From Plasmodiophora brassicae (lineage: Eukaryota > Endomyxa > Phytomyxea > Plasmodiophorida > Plasmodiophoridae), in NCBI GenBank assembly GCA_039704465.1, contig JASFAU010000018.1, forward strand, positions 620,001-684,000: a stretch of DNA of 64,000 bases. Direction: 5' to 3'. Position numbers and translations under genes: made by a program. Position 1 is the first letter of the stretch, and each line of letters opens with the position of its first letter. The notes under the pieces were generated by a model. The model searched no databases and was not told the origin of the DNA. It saw nothing but the letters and a program-made list of their open reading frames with translations. Positions 1-10,637 of this stretch are shown piece after piece.

Positions 1-36
1 GATGAATCATTACGGGCGCCCCTGGACGGTGGGACG

Positions 37-3000
37 ATGGTGAACAATCGAGCCCGGGTATCCGCAGGCAAGTATAGTTCGGCGAGTGTCGCACCAGCAA
101 CCGGCGAACCGGGCAACCAAACGCCGCTGGCGTCCGCGCCAGGCGACAAGCACGTTGTCGTTGACATTGGAAACAACGGCGACGTATGCGTTGACCGTAC
201 GGAACGACAATACTTGAAGTTCCTAAATGATGGCTTCGTTTCAGGGAGGTCCAGCCGTATCGGTCCAAGCTGCGATCGAGTTTAGGAATAGGACGTGTCC
301 TCATGCGAAGAACACGAGCGGGCGGCCGGTTCCCTACCCCATCTGCGCGTTCGAGGACTTTGCGCAGTTCGGGAAAGGCGTTCTTCTGTAGTACGTTCGC
401 CAGCGGCTAAACCGTTCAAGTGACTCGTGTTTGACATGCGAATGCTCAGTTTCACAATGCTGAAGAAGCTGGCAGTGGCGTTCCTCGTTATGCTGGTCCT
501 GTCGGCTCCACAAATATTCATGTGCTGGACGGTAACGTATGAGCCTACGTACCCGTCACATCTCATCATCACTGAAGCCCGCGTCCAGAGCCCAAACCAG
601 GAGGTGCGGGCATCGGGTATTAAGGTCGAAAAGACAATGTTAGGCGGCCTTCCTAGCAGTACGGATACCATACTGTTGAGAGCTCAGCGGTTAACTGACG
701 ACATGAACATAGCGAACTCGTCGACTATTGCGCTACCGTTTGTCGGTCTGCAAGTTGACAAGCGGGAAGTGGGCGCCGTCCTGACTGGACTGGACATCCT
801 TATCATCGCCTACTTCGTTGTTTTCTTGTGGCACTTGCGACGGTCGTTTGTGAAGGAAGTCACCCTGTCGAATACCACGGAGATCACTGCCTCCGATTTC
901 ACGGTTCGGGTGCAGAACCTGCCTCCCGACTTAACCGATCGAATGGAGCTCTTCCAGTTCTTTCAGGTTGACCAGCCGCGCTGTGAAGGAGAATGCTGGG
1001 ATCCTGATTATGGACCGACTAGGAACGATGGGGCAAGGTCGCCGACTGTGTGATCTGCTTCAACGACAGCGAGCTCGTTCAGATGTACCTGCAGAGAGCC
1101 AAACTGAAGCACGAACTCGTCAAGATCCGCGCCATGGACAGACCCGCCGCGGAACTGGAGCCTGAGATCAACAAGCATAACGAGAAGGTCGAGAAGTTCG
1201 ACGAGAAGCTGCACAAATTCAAGGTACTTCTGCGTTCAAGTCGTTGGCTGGCCCTCGTGGAACAAGAATGCGGTTTTAGGAGGCCTTCAAGCGAGTCGCA
1301 GTGGACGCTTATGTGACTTTTAACGCGAGCAGTTCCAAGGACGCATGCCTGTTGCAGTACCCGAACACATGGTATCGGGCCTACACCCGCGAATCAATGT
1401 TGTCAACTGATCTTGCCAAGGGCATCTGTGCTGTTCATGCCGGACAATCTGCGATTCAAGGGCCATCGGATCAAGGTGTTGCAAGCCGTCGAACCGTCAA
1501 ACATCCTGTTCCACAACCTGAAGTACTCGGAGGCCTCGCGGCGACTCCGACGCCTGACCACCTTCCTGGCCACCGTCGCATTAATGGCGGTGTCGTTAAT
1601 TGTCATCTTCAAGGTTGCCATTTTCGTGAGTGGGCGAGTCTGGCACTGATTTTATTCGATATAGGCTTCACAGATGCAAGTGGAGCTGTCACATTCGCAG
1701 GTGCAATGCGATCCGAACTCGGTGCCGACTCGACGAGACGCGTTGAACGGCGTCGGCGTCGATTGCTATTGTGCATCGTTGACGTCTACTCAGCTCGTAG
1801 AGCAGAGCGACGTATGTGGTGCCTACGCCACTGGACAAGTGCAGGCGAAAGTCGGTTCTGCGATGCGCTGCCAAGGTATCGACTGAGACTGTACCCCAGC
1901 TACTGTCTGCAATGATCGCCATCACGGTTGTCATCATCAACGTGCTGCTGAAGACGACTGTTGTCGCGCTTGTCCGTTGGGAGAAACACAGTACGGTCTC
2001 GTCCCAGGAACGTGCCATCACCTTGAAGCTGTTCATGGGCCTTTTCATCAACACAGGTTCGTTTAAGTACAGGGTGACCCGCTACCGATTGTTTCTCGGA
2101 GTGACGAGTGTGGACCAGGGATACTGAACGTTCTCGTCAACGGCGATCTGAGCGTCATCGGCCTGGGAAGCATCTTCCATGGGCAGTACGCCGACTTCAG
2201 CACCGGATGGTACGGCGAAGTCGGCACGTCTTTGACGTTCACGATGATCCTGAACGTGTTCAACCCGCACATCATCCCTGTGATCCGAATCCCGTTGTCG
2301 GCCCTGTATCGACGATTCCGAGGTCCACGTATCAAGACGCAGAAGGTGCTGGCACTGGAACCAGCCATCGATTCGCGTTTGAAACCTGTGCAGGAGCTGA
2401 ACGAGCTATACGCGGGGAAGGAATTCAAGCTGAGCGACCGATACGCGGCCGCCCTGAACACGTTGTTCGTGTCGTTGCTATACTCGTCGGGGCTACCTGT
2501 TCTACTATGCACTGCGTCGCTGACGTTCGCGCTGGCGTACCTCTGCGACAAGGTTCGTTCACCATGACGTGATACGCTGGAAGGCTGACCCTTGTGCCAG
2601 GTGTCGCTGTTGCGGTTCTACAGAACGCCACCGAAACTCGACGAGGAGCTGGCCATGTTCACGCTAGCCATAAGCCAGTACGCCATCGTCCTGCATACAG
2701 GTACGCCGTCGGCATGCCCCAGCGCTCGTACTGTGCCCTGACGGTCGCCAGCCATCGCGATCTGGATATATACGGCACCGGACGTCGTGCCTCCGATCGC
2801 GCTGGGGAGCTCGGCTGTCGACAACATCATTAATTCGGTCGCAGGAGTCTGGATCTCTGTCCCGCGTCTGGGCCTAACCTCGTATGCCAGCAGATGCGGG
2901 TGGGCGGCATCGACGACCTATACGCTCGCATTCGAAACGTCAATGGGTACGCGCTACTGGCGGTGTTCATCTTGGTCACGTTCGGCAACGTAAGTGACGA

Positions 3001-3497
3001 CCGCCCCTCCTATCGTCGCAGTCTCGTTTCCAACCATGCGCGACAGCTGTCTAGGCAAGTATGGCAGCTGAGGTTCTGCTTCAGGAGACGGGCGCGTTTC
3101 GAGGTCAAGAAGGCCGAGGACGATATCCTCGACTACTTTGCCGCCCTGCGACATGGCATCCCAATCGAATCGTATGCGCTTGGTGGCGTGTGTTTCCTGC
3201 GACCCAGGGGCCGCTGACGTCATCCAGGTACCACATGCACGATCAGAGCCCGTATGCGGACGCGTTCCTGAAGACGGCGTCGCTGCGGCAGCTACAACCA
3301 GAACCACCGATTACAGGTGGAGCATCTGAACGCTGCCCTAATGCTCATGTGTGACCCCGCTGGGCGTTGCAGAGGAACTAGCGATAGCCAAAGCGGGCAA
3401 ACCGACGAAGAAGACGAAGAAGAAACGGTACAAACCGAGCTTGGAGGAGCGCCGGCGTCAGCTGACCGTTTGGGGGCAGGACCATGTCAACCGATAA
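37..3497 (+). CDS. OSCA/TMEM63/anoctamin-superfamily-like polytopic membrane protein
   Basis: A gene of roughly a dozen exons, rebuilt by in-phase splicing (early exons 37-183, 245-387, 450-966, 1023-1223, 1280-1371; introns 38-78 bp). The N-terminus is soluble. Hydrophobic segments follow near LKKLAVAFLVMLVLSAP and VGAVLTGLDILIIAYFVVFL, then a cytosolic RRM-like stretch (DFTVRVQNLPPDLTDRM, then ERWGKVADCVICFND), then about seven more membrane segments. A conserved-looking piece reads ERAITLKLFMGLFINTG. This plan (RRM-like insert after TM2, then a multi-helix pore region) is that of the OSCA/TMEM63/anoctamin/TMC superfamily of ion channels and lipid scramblases. The C-terminus is basic (EELAIAKAGKPTKKTKKKR) and ends inside the next gene. 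Function as a mechanosensitive channel or a scramblase cannot be separated here. The acceptor of the last introns is less certain than the rest. Confidence 0.75.
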
Positions 3498-3776
3498 GTC
3501 GGCGGATGAGTTCAAGGCGCCCGGTGAGAAGAACAAGGCAGAGAAGCAGGATGCCCACGAACGGAAGGTCACCGCCGACTTCCTCGACGACAAGGGCATG
3601 ATCACGGTTGGCAGGGTGACGGGTCTTGGCGCGCATCTGAATTTCTGATAGCGTTGCTCTGCGCGCAGGTTCAATGCCCAACCTGCGCCAAGCTCACCAA
3701 CGTCTTATACGTCAACGGCAAGGCGGAACAGCGATTCAGCTGCCCGTTCTGCGGTACTGTCTTCTCAGTCGCCTGA
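3484..3776 (+). CDS. Small zinc-ribbon protein
   Basis: Two exons (3484-3615 and 3669-3776, intron 53 bp, phase 0) encode an 79-residue protein. The first half is charged and probably disordered (MSTDKSADEFKAPGEKNKAE). The second half is a four-cysteine ribbon: CPTC, then about 17 residues, then CPFCGTVF. Such C-x2-C pairs bind one zinc. The protein resembles small eukaryotic zinc-ribbon proteins of unknown role; I do not recognise a named family. Its start codon lies 14 bp inside the 3' end of the upstream membrane-protein gene, in another frame, so it either uses that gene's last exon as promoter and leader or is made from a separate short transcript. Coding status is supported by the clean splice and the paired cysteine motifs. 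Confidence 0.7.
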
Positions 3777-4182
3777 TCCCAGTACAGCACGATATAGTCG
3801 CCAGCCTACCTACCAGGGTGCAGCACACTGAAGCCATACACGCCCACGTACACCCCCCACTAGGTCAACCCAAAGCTCCTGGCATCGCTTCTCGCGTTCT
3901 ATTCGAGCATTCACAACATTGGTGGAGACACGCGAGGACGTCCTTAAGACGCTTGTTCATTACATTACAATATACGAAGCAAGCCTCGTGTTAAGGGACA
4001 CATGGTTATCGCGATGCAGACGGCATGTCGTGGGATTTCGTTTCCCGGCGGAACAGCGTCCCTAGGCGACTTCGCATCTTGCCATGGCCGGATGAAGGGA
4101 ACGACGAAGTACTGTGTGATGGCAGAGCGGATTCGGGGGAAAGCGCACGCGCGGCGATATCTTGCTCGGCCTGGGGACACAG
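3777..4182. other. Convergent intergenic region
   Basis: A 406-bp gap between two convergent genes. I see no coding exon or repeat in it; it presumably holds the two 3' UTRs. Confidence 0.5.
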
Positions 4183-6609
4183 TCAGAACGTGACACGACA
4201 TGGTACCGTGCATACAGCAGACACCTGTCGCTGGGTGGCCGCCTTATGCGCTTCTTGCAGAATCGACCTCACGATGTCGCATTCGTATTCACAACTGACT
4301 GTGAGCGGGTCCATCCCTTGATGATCCGTCAGGAGAACGTTCGACCCGCGTCTCAGCAACAGACGGACGATGGGCGCGTTATCCCGATACGCCTGAAATC
4401 ATTCATCACGTTAGACACAAACAAACGCAGGAACAACGCGCCGTACTGCATAATGCAACGGGGTCCATCCTCGAGCCTCGACTACGACAAGCGACGCACC
4501 TAGACGGACGTGAGGATGGTACAGGGCGAAAGTCCTGTGCGCTGGCATTACCATTCGCGCACAGCATCTCAACGTAAACCTCAAGGCCTCTGTCGACTGC
4601 CTGATGTACGGCCGTCCGCATCTCTTCGTTCTCGTTGACCCAGCACGGATCCGCTCCCAGGGCAATCAACCGCATGCCCTCGAACAGGTCGTTCCGCTCG
4701 ATGGCGTCGAACATGGCCTTCGAACTGTCAGGCCAGGTAGCGACACGGGAATGCACAACAGGGATTCGTACCAAGTTGATTGCCTCCTTCGTCCAGCTGG
4801 GCCTCTTCAGGTAACGACCGGAATACTTGCTCGAGATGGCATCCATCCTGCATTCCCTGCACAAATTCGTCACGGGCGGCCTGCGCCAACACCGAATCTC
4901 GACCGTACCTTGAGTCTTCCCAGCTCGGGAGTCGTACATCCGAAGGCAGATCGGACAGCCAGATGGCGTTGGAATTCGTATTGCCGACAGCCTTAATGAA
5001 CTACACGACAGACATGTTCAGCGACGGTTGTTTCCAGGGCACATGACGATGACCATTACCTGGAGCAGGCTATCGTCAAGCCGGTCAAGGCGCAACGACC
5101 TGACTTTGCTGATGTGCGTCCCCAGGGATCGATGAATGCCGCTGCAGTCCTGGCAGATCATGATGCCAAGGTTACGCGACGTCCAGTCGGGTCGCGGCGC
5201 GCCACAGTCGGCGCAGAACTCGTTCCCAGGGACGGCCCACAGTTCTTCCAACGTCGACTCCTCGTTGGCGTTGCTGGCACTGGCCCGCCGCTGCGTCTTC
5301 AGCTGGTGAAGAATGCCACGCTGGATGCAGTCCATCCACAGCATCATGGATTCGTTGCTCAGCGCCTGGAACGTCAACTGCATGGTCGGTGAGATGACGT
5401 GGAACGCGAACTGGACGTTCAGGTCGCGCGCTTGCTTCACAGTGCACAGGAGCAGGTCGATGACGAACTTTGGCTGGCAGGGCACGCTGACCGCGAGCTG
5501 GTGGTTGTCCAGCTGGCACCACGCTCGCGTCAACGGCAGAGGCGCCTGACCAGGTGCAGAATTGGACGACTGCACCCACAGATAGTTCTGCATCGATGTC
5601 GGCAGTGCTGCTTCCTCCAATGGGTCCAGCGGCCTCGTCCTTTCGTCCAGGTCCCGAATACCGAGAGGCGCCGCCGATCCACCGCTAGAGAACGCTTGCA
5701 CCGTTTCAGAACGCGTGGACGTCGCCTTGAAAGATAGAGCAGGCCGTAAGAGAGGGTTCAGCACAAGCCACCCGGGTGCGTACCTTCTCGAGCTGACGTC
5801 GCTGAAGGCGACGATGTGCCGTCTGGTCCTGCTGACGGGACTCCAGCTCCTCGACAACGAGCTTGAGCTCGTCGATGCTGTCCTTGAACCGCTGCATCAT
5901 GCTGTACCCGGAATGGAAGTACTCCCAATGCGCTTGCAGGCACTCGTACAGAGGCCGCAGAACGTTCACGGTGACGTCCCGCTCCAGCTCCTCCGCCTTC
6001 GTTTCCACATCGAACCTTGTAATGTCGATGAACTGTTTCCCGATCGCCAACTCCTTCTGTTGCGCCGCCAGCGACGCCTGCACGGCCGGGGCAGCCGCCG
6101 GATCCACCTGAACCGTGGCAATCAGCAACCGTGCAGCGTGGTTACGCGCGACCCACGACCACCTTGGTCTGCAGGAACTTCTTCACGCTGGCGAGATACG
6201 GCTCGTTAAGCATGTCGTAGGCGCGTTTCGTTCGATTGAGCTCCTCGAGGCCGCGGGCGTTGAACGCGGCGAGCGGCGCCACGAACGTCGCCTGGACCGA
6301 TTTGTCCAGGAGCGACCGGGTGCCGGCCAGGTTGGACAGCAGCCCGGCGAACTTCTCGTGGTCCTTGGCGCCCGCCTTGCCGAGGAACGTGCGATACGCG
6401 GACCATCCCTCGGTGGACTTCCGCAGCGCCTCGTCGTCGCCGCACGCGAAGAACGGCGCGAACGCGGACGCGGCCGGCGACGCGGCGTTGGCCAGCAGCT
6501 CCGCCCTGGACCGCGCCGACGTGATCGACCGCCAGAAATCGGGCGAGTCCTGGGCGGAATCATCGACGCGCGACGATGCGTCGACGATGGCGGCGACGAC
6601 CGGGTCCAT
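4183..6609 (-). CDS. ArfGAP of ACAP type (BAR-PH-ArfGAP-ankyrin)
   Basis: A GTPase-activating protein for Arf small GTPases, acting at membranes in vesicle traffic and actin remodelling. The start is the ATG at 6609 (MDPVVAAIVDASSR). A helical BAR-like region covers the first two exons (6609 to about 5760), followed by a PH-like segment with QLTFQALSNESMMLWMDCIQ. The ArfGAP zinc finger reads CADCGAPRPDWTSRNLGIMI then CQDCSGIHRSLGTHISKVRS, with the CX2CX16CX2C spacing and the catalytic arginine in IHRSLG. Downstream exons give FIKAVGNTNSNAIW, KYSGRYLKRPSWTKE and ankyrin repeats (ARGWTPLHYA; AYRDNAPIVRLLLRRGSNVL). The last exon runs to a TGA at 4183. At least seven short introns are needed. The domain order matches animal ACAPs and plant AGD1-4. 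Confidence 0.9.
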
Positions 6610-7033
6610 GGCAACCCGACTGGCTGGCCTCAACGAAACTGCCGGCCGGCGATAGCGTCAGCGATCTATTTCAGAGCACGCGCCCTGCCAGCCCGGCGGG
6701 AACATGATCTATTTTCGGGACACCGGCAGGTAGAGCTGCTGCCCACGCCGTGACGACGCGTCGCCCTGACGCACGGGGAGGAGCTGCAATGCTGCTGCAC
6801 GCACGGGGAGGAGCTGCAATGCTGCTGCACGCACGGGAAGAACTGCAGTGCTGCTGCACGTACGGGAGGAGCTGCAGTGCAGCTGCACGCACGGGAGGAG
6901 CTGCAGTGCTGCTTCACGCACGTCCGTATACGCGGGCGACCCTGTACCCGTCCATTGGCCAGCTGGCACACGATGTCCTCGTGCAGGTGCCGTTAGAGGC
7001 AGCAGCGGCCCAGCGGACAGGGGCGCTGAAAAT
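6610..7033. promoter_or_regulatory. Divergent promoter region with minisatellite
   Basis: This 424-bp stretch separates the divergent ArfGAP and acetyltransferase genes, so it should carry both promoters. Its centre is a 29/30-bp tandem repeat (6771-6922). I see no clear TATA box. Confidence 0.4.
6771..6922. repeat. 29/30-bp tandem repeat, five units
   Basis: Five head-to-tail units begin with GCACGGGGAGGAGCTGCA or a close variant and end in GCTGCTGCAC. The first two are identical 30-mers; later ones are 29 bp and diverge by a few bases. Several contain the palindrome CTGCAG. All frames are open in places, but no gene fits. Confidence 0.9.
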
Positions 7034-8143
7034 ATGGCGTCGCCGCCAACCGCCGGCGACGTGCGGTCGCTGACGCGAGACGATCTCGGGGGATGGGTTG
7101 ATCTGTGCGTCGACGTAGGGGCCACCCGGGAGGATCGGCCCGGCAACCGGGGATTCATGTCCGCTGTCGTCGCCAGGTGTTTGGCGGCAAGCAGCCGAGG
7201 TCGTATTTCGAGTCGCACGTCAATGACGACCCGTTCCTGTCGGCGCTGTCGCCCAGCGACATCCTCGTGATTGATGTCGACGGGCAGATTGCGTCCTCGC
7301 TACGCCTGGTACCTCGTCAGGTGTACATCAACGGCGGTACGATTGTCCACACGGTCGTACAGTGTCGTGTCGTAACGGTGCTGCGATTGACCGCTGCGCC
7401 CTGCACAGGTCGGCCTGGCGGAGGTGGCCACACGCGCCCAGTATCGTTCACGAGGCCTGTCGTCCAGGTTGATTTCGCATGCGCTGTCCATCGTTGAGAA
7501 GCAGACGCCTCCCATATCGGTCGTGGCGTTGCACACCCGGTCCGCTGCTGGGCATTACCGTCGGTTCGGGTGGCAGGCGTATCCGGCCGACTTCCTAGCC
7601 GTTGATATCCGCCCTGTATTGCCTGCGCCCGACGTGCACTGCAAGGCGCTGGACCTTCGGCGCCCGGACGTGTGCAACGATGTCCTCGACATCTACTCGG
7701 GATACTCGAGTCGGTTCGACGGCACGACCGTTCGCAACCTGTCCTACATGATGCGATGGGTCGCCCGGCGCCACGAACGTCGGGGCGACATCGTCGCTGC
7801 CGGCCTGTACGACGCGTCGTCGAAGATGATCGCGTACGCGTTCGCGGCTCGACCCAGGGACGCGAACGGCCTCGTCGAACTGGACGAGATTGGACTTCGT
7901 GACCCGCACGATCGTAACGCGCTGGCTACGTTGTTGACGTACGTGGTAGAGGGGAAATCCGACCTCAAGGTCAAACTGCCGTATCCGATCGCCATCGACA
8001 TCGGCGTCGTTGACGCGGACGGCAGTGGCCGAGGAGACCCGGGCCTCGCGGATGCGGGCGTTATGTACCGCATTGCCGATACGGCTGCGTTCTCCCGGCC
8101 CCTGACACGACACCATGTCGTGTGGCCCACTGATGCATATTAA
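7034..8143 (+). CDS. GNAT-family N-acetyltransferase
   Basis: Three exons (7034-7114, 7177-7353, 7409-8143) join in phase to about 330 residues. The acetyl-CoA-binding motif A is clear across the last junction: [20 protein letters not shown], with the (Q/R)-x-x-G-x-(G/A) turn as RSRGLS. It is preceded by the strand [19 protein letters not shown] and followed by [35 protein letters not shown] second domain of about 170 residues follows the GNAT core, as in bacterial Eis-like proteins and some eukaryotic two-lobed GNATs. The substrate cannot be told from sequence. The gene is divergent to the ArfGAP gene and convergent with PP2A, 85 bp away. Confidence 0.8.
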
Positions 8144-8228
8144 ACATCGGCGAATGCGCCGCGTGATGGAGCGCCCCACGTTATGCAACAAATACTGTAT
8201 TTGGAGCACGGGAAGGTTGTTGCAGGAG

Positions 8229-9502
8229 TTATAGGAAATAGTCTGTGAGGCGACTAAGTTGGGCATCAGAAGCGGGCAAGCCACGTCGCGTCTACCTGGA
8301 CAGCGGCGCGTAACATGCGGCTCGCCTCGGCGCGGAGCAGGGTCGAATTGCAGGAACGTATATTCTAGGTGCTCATCGATCTCCATGATGGCCGCCTGGT
8401 TCGCACAGCCTGTGGGAACAGCCATGAGTGCCCGACGAGGTCACAGTGGAGGCGCCACTGTCCATACGATAGCAGTAGTTGGGCGCACTGAAGATGGTCA
8501 CGACGTTCTTCTCGTGGCACCAGTTGTATCCTTCCATGACAAGCTGGTGTGCGCGCGAGACGAGCGTAAGCCCGTTCGTATGGTTGAACCTAACGACCCC
8601 GCGTCAGCGGCACGCTCGCGGCAACGTGAAACATATAGGGCCTACTGCTCCGAGATGTCCTGCCCAAACGTATAGCCGGCACCACGAGGTGATATACCCC
8701 AGCCACACCGATCATCAGGGTCGGACCACAGCAGGTCGCACATGGGGCCCTCGTGAGGCACCTCTTGGACGCGGTCCAGATTCATGATATGGTCCAATGT
8801 GTCGATGGAAGGCGACAGGCCGCCGTGCAGGCAGAATATTTGCTTCTCGATCAACGCCGTCAGTGGCAGGAAATCAAACAGATCCGTAAAGTATTTCCAC
8901 CTATCGATAACACAGACTGTTAGGAGCAGGCGCGAAATCGGACGGCCAACCCCTCCAATATGAACAACGTACACGTTGGCATTGCCATATTTGCGCAGGC
9001 ATTCGTCGTAGAACCCATACACTTGCGTGATCTGTCGCGATTCGTGGTTCCCTCGCAGGATCGTTATCCGCTCCCGGAATCGAACCTGCCGGGGCAATCA
9101 GTGAGCGCGCGCGCGGCACGCCCGACAGGCGGGTAAGACCGACCTTGAGTGCGACGAGCAACGAGACCGACTCGACGGAATAATACCCGCGGTCGACGTA
9201 GTCGCCCATGAACAGATAGTTCGTGTCGGGCGCATTGCCGCCGATGCGGAACAATTCCATAAGGTCGTGGAACTGACCATGGATATCGCCACAGACCGTC
9301 ACCGGGCACTTCACCGGCTGGACATTGGACTCGTGTATGAGCACCTCGCGGGCCTGCCCAAACGCGGATCAGCGCAGGGCAGTGACGGGGCACAGATCCG
9401 CTCGCCCCGAACCTTATTGCAGAGCGTGGCCACCTGGTCCTCCGTCAGGTACTCGCACTTCAGCAGCTTCTCAATGTATCCATCGAGCTCGGCGATCGAC
9501 AT
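8229..9502 (-). CDS. Serine/threonine phosphatase PP2A catalytic subunit
   Basis: The catalytic subunit of protein phosphatase 2A, a major cytosolic and nuclear phosphatase. Start at 9502 ([20 protein letters not shown]). The metallophosphoesterase signatures [22 protein letters not shown] and [20 protein letters not shown] are intact, as are [32 protein letters not shown] and FSAPNYCYR. These exons match PP2A rather than PP4 or PP6. The C-terminus, built across a 53-bp intron (8243-8295), is [13 protein letters not shown], so the methylated terminal leucine and the penultimate tyrosine are kept. The usual threonine before PDYFL (Thr304 in mammals) is a cysteine here. At least six short introns. 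Confidence 0.95.
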
Positions 9503-9739
9503 CGGCCACACGCGAACGCCGCCCCCGCTGCACCCGACGACCTCTTCGCACAGGCTGTGCCGGGCGGCGGCCTCTCCCGCGCAAAATGGCCGTCACGACC
9601 GCCGCCAAAAACGATCGCATCATCCGTCGTCGGTCTCGGTGGCCGTCCCCCACTTGTGTCGGGCAAAACAGAGGCTGCCGGCCGTGGGTTTTTTGGTGCA
9701 GGTTGTGGTCGTTGCGCGCGACCACGGGGCGGGCCAGAC

Positions 9740-10637
9740 ATGGTCAGGCGGCGGCCCCAGGTCGGCCTTCTCGATTTGGGGTCGCGCTGCCTGCTGGAGC
9801 AGTTGCGGATCGAGGAGGCTCTGCACCGCGTCCTGGGTGACCGCCGCGACTGCGACCGCAACTATGTGGTCGTGAATCGCCCGTTGCCGTCCGAGTCGAC
9901 GGTTGTCGTCGGGACCAGCGGCGTCGTCGACCGGCTCGTGCATGCCGAGAACGCGAAGCGCGATAACGTCCGGGTCATACGGCGGTTTACCGGAGGCGGT
10001 ACCGTCTACATTGACGAGAACGCCATCATGGTCAGCTTTGTCGCCGGGGATTCGATCGCGGACCCGTTCCCCAAGTCGATCATGAACTGGAGCGCCGGCC
10101 TGTACGAGCAGGTTATGAGGCGATGCAGCAGCGCGAGCCTGTCGCTGGTAGAGAACGATTACTGTGTCGGCCAAAGAAAGGTCGCTGGCAATGCGCAGAC
10201 CATCAGCGGTCGTCGCTGGGTGCATCACACGTCGTTTCTCTGGAACGTCAATCAGGACGCGATGCAGCAGTACCTGAAGCATCCCGAACGGCAACCAGTG
10301 TACAGGAACGGCAGAGATCATCACGACTTTGTCACGGGCCTGTCACGTTATATCGCGGACCGGGCCGCGTTCGAGGACGCCCTTCTTGCTGTGCTTGGTG
10401 AGGCGTTTGACATCTCCCACGCCGACGTGGACCTTCTGCAGTCATGCGTCGTCAGTGTACCGCATCGACGCACGACCCAGGTCGTCCACGACACCAGCCC
10501 CGTGCCGGTATCCCGTCCTGAACACGCACCGCCTGGCGTTGCGTTGTCAACAGGCCTGCCTCCTCGTGCAATACGTTAGGGAACTTCGCTCTATAATTTA
10601 TGATGGGGGATCAGTCTTTCGCAGTAGGCTCGTATAG
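9740..10637 (+). CDS. Lipoate-protein ligase A / lipoyltransferase
   Basis: Attaches lipoate, or transfers lipoyl, to lysines of mitochondrial dehydrogenase and glycine-cleavage E2/H proteins. Exon 9740-10480 carries the BPL/LplA/LipB core: RRFTGGGTVYIDENA, then VGQRKVAGNAQTISGRRWVH and HTSFLWNVNQDAMQQYLK. These are the lipoate/AMP-binding glycine loop and the catalytic lysine motif (K-V-A-G-N-A-Q). An unspliced reading runs to 10579, but removing 10481-10553 (GT-AG, phase 0) gives a more protein-like end (ACLLVQYVRELRSII) that stops at 10637. I prefer that model. It makes the coding sequence overlap the convergent USP gene by 27 bp. No clear transit peptide is visible. Confidence 0.85.

Noticed and set aside
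9055..9095. T-loop-like GGTTCGATTCC on the minus strand, suggesting a tRNA
   Set aside because: It is the intron-exon junction and coding sequence of PP2A ([13 protein letters not shown]); no acceptor or anticodon stems pair around it.
9557..9739. N-terminal extension of the lipoate ligase frame
   Set aside because: The open frame upstream of ATG 9740 begins at a non-ATG codon, is Gly/Arg-rich and lacks family similarity, so it is probably leader.
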